Of a stretch of 64,000 nucleotides of DNA, positions 57,241-64,000 are shown in pieces. A program made the position numbers and the translations under genes. The stretch is from Candidatus Gastranaerophilales bacterium. Its GTDB lineage: Bacteria; Cyanobacteriota; Vampirovibrionia; Gastranaerophilales; Gastranaerophilaceae. The notes under the pieces were generated by a model. The model was not told the origin of the DNA. It was given only the letters and a program-made list of their open reading frames with translations, and did no database searches. Location of the stretch: contig CALUYS010000005.1 of NCBI GenBank assembly GCA_944325065.1, positions 1 through 64,000 on the forward strand, read 5' to 3'. The stretch's first letter is position 1. Each line of letters opens with the position of its first letter.

Positions 57241-57330
57241 TTTTTTTTAAAATTTTAATATTCATTTACATTTTTTAAAAAGCTTGATTAGTAAGACTTT
57301 TAGACATATTATAAAAAAGTTTTATTTTAT

Positions 57331-57370
57331 AGCGTAGTAAAGATTTTAGGTCTAACTTCAAGCGTAGTAA
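57331..57370. repeat. Two exact 10-bp direct repeats, 30 bp apart
   Basis: AGCGTAGTAA at 57331-57340 and 57361-57370, upstream of aroF. The sequence around them is AT-rich with no gene. They may be protein-binding sites. Only two copies, so no array. Confidence 0.4.
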
Positions 57371-57493
57371 GCTTTTGCACCATTTTTTATATATTGTAAA
57401 TAAAACACTTAATAATTTGAAAAATTTTATTTTTTTTATTTTTAAATTATACTTAATGTCATAATATTAACAAAATACATAAAGGAATTTAAA

Positions 57494-58507
57494 ATGCTTG
57501 TAGTAATGAACCAAAATATAAATCAATCTCAAATTGATGATGTTATTAACTATATAAAAGATAAAGGATTTGATACACATTTATCTAAAGGTGCTTTGCA
57601 TACTGTTATAGGAATTGTTGGACAGGGGCAATTAGATCCTCGCAATATTGAACTTCTTGATGGTGTGAGTGAAGTTATAAAAATTACATCTCCCTATAAA
57701 CTTGTAAGCCGTCAATTTCAAACATCTGATACAATTATTGAAGTTAATGGCGTAAAAATTGGTGGCAACAATTTTGGCATAATTGCTGGTCCTTGCAGTA
57801 TTGAAACATTAGAACAAATGGATGAAGTTGCTTCACAATTATCTAAAATGGGGATTAAAATTTTAAGAGGCGGTGCTTTTAAACCAAGAACGTCTCCTTA
57901 TGCTTTTCAAGGTCTTGGCGAAGAAGGTCTTAAAATTATGCGTACTGTTTGTGATAAATATAAAATGTCTTGCACTTGCGAAATCATGGACGCTTCTCAT
58001 ATTGACATGTTTTTAAAATATGTTGATATTTTTCAAGTTGGTGCAAGAAATATGCAAAATTTTACTTTACTTAAAGAGCTTGGAAAAATTGACCGTCCTA
58101 TAGTTTTAAAACGAGGACTTTGTTCAACAATTGAAGAATGGTTAATGTCTGCTGAATATATTATGTCAGGTGGAAATAGAAAAGTCATTTTATGTGAACG
58201 TGGAATTCGTACTTTTGAAAAAATGACTCGTAATACGCTTGATTTATCGGCTATTCCAATTGTCAAAAAAATATCACATTTGCCAATTATTGTTGACCCA
58301 TCTCATGCAACAGGTTTACGTGATAAAGTTGAATCTATGTCAATGGCATCTTGTGCTTGCGGTTGCGATGGTTTAATTATTGAAGTCCACAATAATCCTG
58401 AAATTGCTTTATGTGACGGTGCTCAATCTTTATACCCTATTCAATTTGAACATCTCTTATCCAAAATATATCAAATTGCACCTATTGTTAATAAAACTTT
58501 AGTTTAA
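57494..58507 (+). CDS. aroF: DAHP synthase, type I beta with ferredoxin-like domain
   Basis: 337 residues. An N-terminal regulatory domain (about 1-68) precedes the barrel (IIAGPCSIETLEQM, ILRGGAFKPRTSPYAFQGLG, GARNMQNFTLLKELG, LCERGIRTFEK, IVDPSHATGLR). It condenses PEP and erythrose 4-phosphate, first step of the shikimate pathway that feeds the pABA genes. AAAGGAA precedes the ATG. Confidence 0.96.
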   Translation: MLVVMNQNINQSQIDDVINYIKDKGFDTHLSKGALHTVIGIVGQGQLDPRNIELLDGVSEVIKITSPYKLVSRQFQTSDTIIEVNGVKIGGNNFGIIAGPCSIETLEQMDEVASQLSKMGIKILRGGAFKPRTSPYAFQGLGEEGLKIMRTVCDKYKMSCTCEIMDASHIDMFLKYVDIFQVGARNMQNFTLLKELGKIDRPIVLKRGLCSTIEEWLMSAEYIMSGGNRKVILCERGIRTFEKMTRNTLDLSAIPIVKKISHLPIIVDPSHATGLRDKVESMSMASCACGCDGLIIEVHNNPEIALCDGAQSLYPIQFEHLLSKIYQIAPIVNKTLV

Positions 58508-58526
58508 ATTTTATAAAGGAACTTTG

Positions 58527-59453
58527 ATGACGTTTAATTTAAACGATATTTTAGAAATAATTCTTATAACTTATAATCGTAAAAAGTATTTGGAAAATAC
58601 ATTAAAACAAATTTTTACTTCAAACTCTCCTTTATCAGGTTTAGATATTACTATTTTAGATAACAAATCAACTGACGGAACAAGTGAGCTTATTTATGAA
58701 TATTCAAAATATCACAGCAATATAAAACATGTGATTAATAATCGCAATATAGGTGGCAATGCTAACATTGCAAAGGCTTTTGAAATTTCTTCAAAAAAAT
58801 ATGTTTGGGTTTTATGTGATGATGATAATTATGATTTCAAGTTTTTTGACGAAGTTATTGAAGGTATAAAAAACAATGCTGATGTCATTTTGACTTCAAG
58901 GTATGACATTGAAAAAAAGGAAAATCTTGGTACAATTTTGCGTCAACTTACTTTTCTACCTTCAGCTATTTATAAAACAGAAAACATAACAAATGATGTA
59001 ATGCAAAATATCGTGTTTAACATTTCAAATATGTTTCCTCATTTAATTTTAGCCATTTCAATAATTAACAAAAAAGGAGCTATACATATATGTAAACATC
59101 AAATTGTTACTCCAGACAGAATTGTTCAAGATTATACTCGTGGATTTAACAATGCTCATCCTTATTATCAAAATATGTTTTGGGTTGTTGGGTTTATTAA
59201 TACTTGTCAGTATATTAAAGATAAAAAAACAAAAAATTTTGTTATTAACAATTTTAAACCTCAAAAGTCAAATTTCTTTTCTGCTATTGCAACAGAATTT
59301 AAATATAATAGTTTAGTTTATAATAATTGCTTAAAAAATACTTTTGATGTATTTGTAGGTCTTAATTTTTATCAACGTATTCAATTTTTATTAGCACTAG
59401 TTTGGCTTAATATAGTTTATTTTGTTAAAAAATTTATAATACATAAAATATAA
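58527..59453 (+). CDS. Family 2 glycosyltransferase
   Basis: About 308 residues with the GT-A start EIILITYNRKKYLENTLKQIF, DITILDNKSTDG, NRNIGGNANIAKAFE and the metal motif WVLCDDDNYDF. A C-terminal hydrophobic stretch (IQFLLALVWLNIVYFV) suggests membrane association. Probably extends a cell-surface glycan. The ATG at 58527 follows AAAGGAA; a TTG just before is possible. Confidence 0.88.
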   Translation: MTFNLNDILEIILITYNRKKYLENTLKQIFTSNSPLSGLDITILDNKSTDGTSELIYEYSKYHSNIKHVINNRNIGGNANIAKAFEISSKKYVWVLCDDDNYDFKFFDEVIEGIKNNADVILTSRYDIEKKENLGTILRQLTFLPSAIYKTENITNDVMQNIVFNISNMFPHLILAISIINKKGAIHICKHQIVTPDRIVQDYTRGFNNAHPYYQNMFWVVGFINTCQYIKDKKTKNFVINNFKPQKSNFFSAIATEFKYNSLVYNNCLKNTFDVFVGLNFYQRIQFLLALVWLNIVYFVKKFIIHKI

Positions 59454-59570
59454 GTTTCAAAATGTTACAAAAATGTCATGAATAGTTTTATAAATATTAT
59501 ATGTAGGTTAAAATATAAAATACATTAACAAAAGATTTTGAAAAATAGTATATAAGAGGGGAGTAATAAG

Positions 59571-61544
59571 TTGATTACAAACATGAAAAATAAATTAAAA
59601 TTATCAAATAATTCAATAAAAGTTTTAGAAAAAAGATATTTAAAAAGAGATAATAAAGGAAATGCAATTGAAACACCTGAAGATTTATTTGTAAGAGTTT
59701 CAAATGCAATAGCAGAAGGTGATTTAAAATTTGGAGCAAGTGAAGTTCAAAAAGGCGAAACTGCAAGAAAATTTTATGATATGATAACAAACCTTTACTT
59801 TATCCCAAATAGTCCTACATTGATGAATGCAGGACGTGAATTGGGACAACTTTCAGCTTGTTTTGTACTACCGGTTGATGATTCATTAGAAGGTATTTTT
59901 GAAACAATAAAAAATACTGCCTTAATTCATAAATCAGGTGGAGGTACAGGTTTTTCATTTTCAAGATTAAGACCAAAAAATGATGTTGTAAGATCTACAA
60001 TGGGAGTTTCATCAGGTCCGGTATCATTTATGGAAGTATTTAACGCTGCAACTGAAGCAGTTAAACAAGGTGGAACAAGACGTGGAGCAAACATGGGTAT
60101 ACTTCGTGTTGATCATCCAGACATTCTTGATTTCATAGATTGTAAATCAGATATTACAAAATTAAATAACTTTAATATCTCAGTTGCTTTAACAGATAAA
60201 TTTATGGATGCTGTAAAATCAAATAGTGATTATGATTTAATTCATCCAAACACTAAAAAATCAGTTGTAAAACTTAATGCAAAAAAAGTGTTTGATTTAA
60301 TTGTTAAACATGCTTGGCAAACAGGTGAACCTGGGATTATATTTATTGATAGAATAAACAAAGACAACCCGACTCCAAAAATTGGTGAAATTGAGTCAAC
60401 AAACCCTTGTGGGGAAGTTCCATTGCTTCCATATGAAGCTTGCAATTTAGGTTCCATAAATTTAGGGCTTATGGTTAAAGAAACAAGCAAAGGGCTTGTT
60501 GTGGATTATGATAAATTAAAAGAAGTAACAAGATTGGCTATCCATTTCTTGGACAACGTTATTACAGTTAATAATTATCCTTTACCTGAAATTTCAAAGA
60601 TGGTTCAAGATAATCGTAAAATTGGCTTAGGCGTCATGGGCTGGGCTGACTTACTTATGAAACTTGGTATTGGTTATAATTCAGAAGAAGGAACTCAACT
60701 TGCTGGTCAGATTATGGAATTTATAGATTACCATTCAAAACTTAAATCAATTGAATTGTCAAAAGAACGTGGTAGATTTGAAAACTTCAAAGGCTCTGTT
60801 TATGACAATAAAAATTATTTATATAATAAGTATAAAGGGAAATCTCAAGGTTTAATAAACGATGACAATTGGAAAAATCTTGATGAAGAAATTAAAAAAT
60901 ATGGCATCAGAAACGCAACAACAACATGTATAGCCCCAACAGGAACAATTTCTATGATCGCAAACTGCTCAGGCGGTATTGAACCTTTGTTCAGTCTTGT
61001 TTTTATGCGAAATATCATGGATGGAACAGAGTTGATTGAAGCAAATGATATATTTAATAACTATTCTAAAGAAAACAATTTTTATTCTGAAAGTCTTATG
61101 AAACAAATTTTGCAAGATGGCACAATTCTGCACAATGACAACGTCCCAAGTGAAGCAAAGAAAATATTTGTAACAGCACATGATATTTCACCGTATTGGC
61201 ATGTTAAAATGCAAAGTGCATTCCAACTTCACACAGACAATGCTGTTTCTAAAACAATTAACTTCGAAGAAAACGCAACTATTGAAGATATTAAAAATGC
61301 ATACATCCTTGCATATGACGAAAACTTAAAAGGTATTACTGTTTATCGTAATAACTCTCGTCATTTCCAACCAATGAATCTTGAAAAAAAAGACACTCCA
61401 AAAATTAAAGAATTTGTATCAAGTGAAAATCAAATTGATATTCAAAACAATTATGAACGCAAATGTCCAGAATGTGGCAACAAGATAAACATGGCAGAAG
61501 GTTGTTTCGTTTGCACAAATTGTGGATTTTCTGGATGTTCATAA
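59571..61544 (+). CDS. nrdJ: Adenosylcobalamin-dependent ribonucleotide reductase
   Basis: 657 residues, class II enzyme making deoxynucleotides without oxygen. Motifs: NSPTLMNAGRELGQLSACFVLP (redox Cys), HKSGGGTGFSFSRLRP, NPCGEVPLLPYEACNLGSINL (thiyl-forming Cys region), TTTCIAPTGTISMIANCSGGIEPLFSL, and a C-terminal zinc ribbon, CPECGNKINMAEGCFVCTNCGFSGCS. It requires vitamin B12. GAGGGGAG precedes the TTG at 59571; an in-frame ATG at 59583 would also work. Confidence 0.95.
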   Translation: MITNMKNKLKLSNNSIKVLEKRYLKRDNKGNAIETPEDLFVRVSNAIAEGDLKFGASEVQKGETARKFYDMITNLYFIPNSPTLMNAGRELGQLSACFVLPVDDSLEGIFETIKNTALIHKSGGGTGFSFSRLRPKNDVVRSTMGVSSGPVSFMEVFNAATEAVKQGGTRRGANMGILRVDHPDILDFIDCKSDITKLNNFNISVALTDKFMDAVKSNSDYDLIHPNTKKSVVKLNAKKVFDLIVKHAWQTGEPGIIFIDRINKDNPTPKIGEIESTNPCGEVPLLPYEACNLGSINLGLMVKETSKGLVVDYDKLKEVTRLAIHFLDNVITVNNYPLPEISKMVQDNRKIGLGVMGWADLLMKLGIGYNSEEGTQLAGQIMEFIDYHSKLKSIELSKERGRFENFKGSVYDNKNYLYNKYKGKSQGLINDDNWKNLDEEIKKYGIRNATTTCIAPTGTISMIANCSGGIEPLFSLVFMRNIMDGTELIEANDIFNNYSKENNFYSESLMKQILQDGTILHNDNVPSEAKKIFVTAHDISPYWHVKMQSAFQLHTDNAVSKTINFEENATIEDIKNAYILAYDENLKGITVYRNNSRHFQPMNLEKKDTPKIKEFVSSENQIDIQNNYERKCPECGNKINMAEGCFVCTNCGFSGCS

Positions 61545-61577
61545 ATTAGAAAACACAAATTATAATAAATAAAGAAA

Positions 61578-61613
61578 GCAATAAGTGTTAAATTTAATAC
61601 TTATTGCTTTTGA
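61578..61613 (+). terminator. Terminator after nrdJ
   Basis: Stem GCAATAAGT(g)TTAA/TTAA(t)ACTTATTGC followed by TTTTGATTTT. Confidence 0.8.
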
Positions 61614-61940
61614 TTTTGCATAAGTTAAAAAAACAATCGCAAACTTTAATTTAAGATACAGTAAAAAATAAATAAAAAAGAGATAATGAATATGAGGTTT
61701 TTAAAGTAAAAAATAATTAAAAGAATATTAAGATATTCAAATATAAAAATTAAATAAAAGAATTAAAGTAAAAGATTTTTAACTTCATATTGTTGCGATT
61801 GCTTCTTGAATTCACCATATTTGTTTTGTAAAGTTTTATTAATTAACTATTATATTTATAGCAAATTTTAAAATCACGGTTTTTATACAAACATAACAAA
61901 TTAATTTAAGAGAAAAAAGGAAGAAAGGAAGATTATTAAA
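61614..61940. other. AT-rich intergenic region, nothing seen
   Basis: About 330 bp before the large edge gene. No clear promoter or RNA is recognised. AAGGAAG lies about 10 nt before the following ATG. Confidence 0.5.
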
Positions 61941-64000
61941 ATGAGTTTTAACATTGTAAGAGGACATTTCGCACCACCAGCTGCCGTACAAATTAAAGAG
62001 CTAGCAAAAGACGTTAAGGGTATTGCAAAAGAATTTAAAACAACTCCAGCGGTTTTGCATTATACTGCAATGCAATCTGGTAATGCACCAGATTTTTTTT
62101 ACCAATGCATAAAAACTATAACGGAAAAAAATGTTGATTATTTGCCTGCAGCTTTGAAACAATATTTTTTACCTCAATGGGTTGAGGATCAAGAACATCG
62201 ATTAACTCAAGAACAAAAAAATCAAATAAATGCACAGATGTTAGCATTAAAATTAAACGCATCATTGTCGGATGAGGATTTAAAAAAAATTAAATTAAAA
62301 AATTGGATTGAGTTTAATAGATCTATTGGAAATATAGGTAGTTTAAAAGAATTTATAAAATGTAATAAAACAAATAAAGCTTATTGGAAGGAGCTTCTCG
62401 CTAATTTAAAAAACCTATTTGGTGTTAATAAATTAAAAGTAAAAGAAGATTATGATATTAAAACATATTTTGATAGCGATAATTTTAAAAAGACTGAAAC
62501 TGATGAAACAAAGCCCGAGTATATAATAGGGGATTCTGAGAAAATAATAAAAGAACAAAAGGAAGCATTTAATAGTCTTCAATTACCTATTGAATTAATA
62601 AATTCAAAAGAAGAATTAAGAACGACTTTTGAAACTCTTTTTGAAAAGGGAAGAAAGTCTAAAGACTATTCTTTTTATTCAGTACCATTAAATCAAACTA
62701 TTTTTAATACAACTATTCAAAATATAAAAGACAAAATGGGAAAAATTGGTTTAAATTCTGCATATAAAAAGGCTGTTATGGAATATCAACAAAGTCAATT
62801 TAAAAATTGGGGGATTGACAAAGAAATGGTTACAGATGAACAAGGTAATGAAATAGGTTCTTTAATTACTATTCCTCAAACAAAAGAAGATGAAACTAAT
62901 TTTGAAAATAGATACCAAGTTATACAAACTCATAGTTGTGAATCGTGGTGTATTCATCAAGCTAATGCAGAATCATATATAGAGAAAGGCAAAATGATTA
63001 TTTATATGCCTAAAAATAGCAAAGAAAATGTAGGATTTAGTTATAAAGGAAATCAAATTACTGAAATTGAGACTTCTGAAAATGATCTTATAAATCCTGC
63101 GAATATTGAAAGGATAGATGTAATATTAAATACTCCACTTGCAAAGAATAAAGTAGAACCTGACCTTTCAGAAACGATAAAATATCAACTATATACTACG
63201 AGAAATACAAAAGAAGCTTGGGAACATATATTAAGTGATTTTAACTTTGCACCAAATGCTGAAAAATATTCTTACGCTTACATTATTGATAATCAACCAT
63301 ATATCTTAGATTCAAATTCAATAAAGCCTAAAGAAATAAAAGATCTTAATAAAGCTTTTAAGAATAATGATAATGATAATATTACAAATAATCTTAACAA
63401 TTTTAATATAAAATATCTTAACAAATTAAAAGAACGAGTTGGAAACGCCGAATATGTATTTAATTATTTATTTCCAGATGATTTGGTAATAATAAATCAA
63501 ACTTTTAACAATAATGATAATGTCAGAAATGATCTTGATCAGCTTAATAGAACTTATTTTAACAATTTCCAAACAAAAATCATAAACGCTGCCAATGTAT
63601 TAGAAAGTCTTCCTATAGAACATTTGTCAGTTTTAAATAGACTTTTTGGAAATAGTAATGATGAAGTGCTTAAAAATCATCTTAAACAGCTTAATATAAC
63701 TTATCTTAACACACTACAAATACACACCAGAAACGCCCAAAATGCACGGAGTTATTTATCTACAAATAATTTGTCAGATTTAAACAAACTTTTTGAGAAT
63801 AATACTGATGAAGAAGTTAAAGATAATCTTAAGCAGCTTAATATAACTTATCTTAGTGCATTACGAACACAAACTATAAACTCCGAATATGCATGGTCTA
63901 ATTTACCTATAAATAATTTGTCAGATTTAAATAAACTTTTTGAAAATAATGCTGATGAAGAAATTAAAGATAATCTTAATCAGCTTAATAGCACTTATCT
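61941..64000 (+). CDS. Large repeat protein, 3' end outside window (candidate effector or surface protein)
   Basis: Open for 686 codons with no stop before the window edge. AAGGAAG precedes the ATG. The N-terminus (MSFNIVRGHFAPPAAVQIKELAK) has no signal peptide or membrane helix. The middle (331-339) has a His-Ser-Cys-Glu-Ser-Trp-Cys-Ile-His motif followed by NAESYIEKGKMIIYMPK and GFSYKGNQITEIET. This loosely recalls short SWCT...YL..G.lyiy domains seen in some predicted effectors and phage-linked proteins. From about residue 466 it consists of 49-residue tandem repeats. Not recognised with confidence; a type III-exported protein is possible because an export core is in the window, but that is inference. 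Confidence 0.75.
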   Translation, partial: MSFNIVRGHFAPPAAVQIKELAKDVKGIAKEFKTTPAVLHYTAMQSGNAPDFFYQCIKTITEKNVDYLPAALKQYFLPQWVEDQEHRLTQEQKNQINAQMLALKLNASLSDEDLKKIKLKNWIEFNRSIGNIGSLKEFIKCNKTNKAYWKELLANLKNLFGVNKLKVKEDYDIKTYFDSDNFKKTETDETKPEYIIGDSEKIIKEQKEAFNSLQLPIELINSKEELRTTFETLFEKGRKSKDYSFYSVPLNQTIFNTTIQNIKDKMGKIGLNSAYKKAVMEYQQSQFKNWGIDKEMVTDEQGNEIGSLITIPQTKEDETNFENRYQVIQTHSCESWCIHQANAESYIEKGKMIIYMPKNSKENVGFSYKGNQITEIETSENDLINPANIERIDVILNTPLAKNKVEPDLSETIKYQLYTTRNTKEAWEHILSDFNFAPNAEKYSYAYIIDNQPYILDSNSIKPKEIKDLNKAFKNNDNDNITNNLNNFNIKYLNKLKERVGNAEYVFNYLFPDDLVIINQTFNNNDNVRNDLDQLNRTYFNNFQTKIINAANVLESLPIEHLSVLNRLFGNSNDEVLKNHLKQLNITYLNTLQIHTRNAQNARSYLSTNNLSDLNKLFENNTDEEVKDNLKQLNITYLSALRTQTINSEYAWSNLPINNLSDLNKLFENNADEEIKDNLNQLNSTY
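63336..64000 (+). repeat. Tandem repeats of about 147 bp (49 codons)
   Basis: Units begin near 63336, 63483, 63624, 63771 and 63918 (spacings 147, 141, 147, 147). The pattern is LSxLNxLFxNN-x-DExxK, then NLxQLNxTYLxxL, then NAxxxxxxLP. The last two units are the most alike, showing recent duplication, and the array continues past the window. Confidence 0.85.

Noticed and set aside
57331-57370. CRISPR-like repeat
   Set aside because: Only two 10-bp copies, no spacers of regular size and no cas genes.
59571-61544. Intein in the ribonucleotide reductase
   Set aside because: The protein is continuous at normal motif spacing with no splicing motifs.
63336-64000. Leucine-rich repeat protein of the classical type
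   Set aside because: The 49-residue unit lacks the LxxLxLxxN/CxL signature; it looks helical instead.

Overview
The window is about 64 kb of very AT-rich bacterial chromosome in the standard code, densely coding, with short Shine-Dalgarno sites and TTG and GTG starts. It carries a complete ribosomal-protein/rpoA cluster, ftsZ, the flagellar-type export core fliOPQR, MEP-pathway genes (dxs, ispH), a B12-dependent ribonucleotide reductase, a hybrid-cluster protein and a complex I-like membrane operon. No rRNA lies in the window. The mix suggests an anaerobic, probably gut-associated member of the non-photosynthetic cyanobacterial relatives (Vampirovibrionia/Gastranaerophilales); a low-GC Firmicute cannot be excluded. 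This placement is inference.

Layout. 0.2-3.7 kb: yitT-like gene, trpS, a DUF486 gene, a HigBA-type toxin-antitoxin pair and tRNA-Asp. 3.7-10.8 kb: a minus-strand operon read as nuoA-H-J-K-L-M-N, encoding only membrane subunits. Many of the carboxylates and lysines expected in the proton channels are replaced. 10.8-15.8 kb: small secreted proteins (TPR, parvulin), an SGNH hydrolase, an XRE regulator, leuB, coaX and an esterase. 15.9-23.6 kb: tRNA-Gln, a cupin, hcp interrupted by one in-frame TAA, a MerR regulator divergent from an EamA transporter and a DUF3737 gene, then dxs. 23.6-28.4 kb: a structured intergenic island, leuC, ribE, ribBA and a GNAT enzyme. 28.5-32.6 kb: a flagellar/type III export operon (double-SpoA C-ring protein, fliO, fliP, fliQ, a pilus-N domain protein, fliR). 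32.8-38 kb: ftsZ, the pABA genes (pabA and a pabB-pabC fusion), lrgAB and tRNA-Arg. 38-44 kb: ispH-rpsA, a pentapeptide-repeat protein, a NarL-type response regulator and a membrane-anchored TPR protein. 44-48.6 kb: a large (about 270 nt) SRP RNA, dnaX, an M48 protease/LemA pair and a zinc-ribbon protein. 48.7-53.7 kb: infA-rpmJ-rpsM-rpsK-rpsD-rpoA-rplQ-truA-rplM-rpsI. 54-64 kb: an orphan membrane protein, TPR protein, candidate small RNA, aroF, a glycosyltransferase, nrdJ, and a very large protein with 49-residue repeats that runs off the right edge.

Observations most worth following: (1) the membrane-only complex I operon with altered channel residues; (2) the edge-truncated repeat protein with a His-Cys-Trp-Cys motif, absent from simple stop-bounded gene calls because no stop lies in the window; (3) a strong UP-element-like promoter and terminator bracketing a roughly 175-nt transcript with no gene; (4) a 21-bp promoter element shared, with one mismatch, between the MerR/EamA intergenic region and the dxs promoter; (5) hcp with a single CAA-to-TAA change; (6) a HigBA promoter whose operator fills the -35/-10 spacer and which would give a leaderless toxin mRNA; (7) an Alu-domain-sized SRP RNA.
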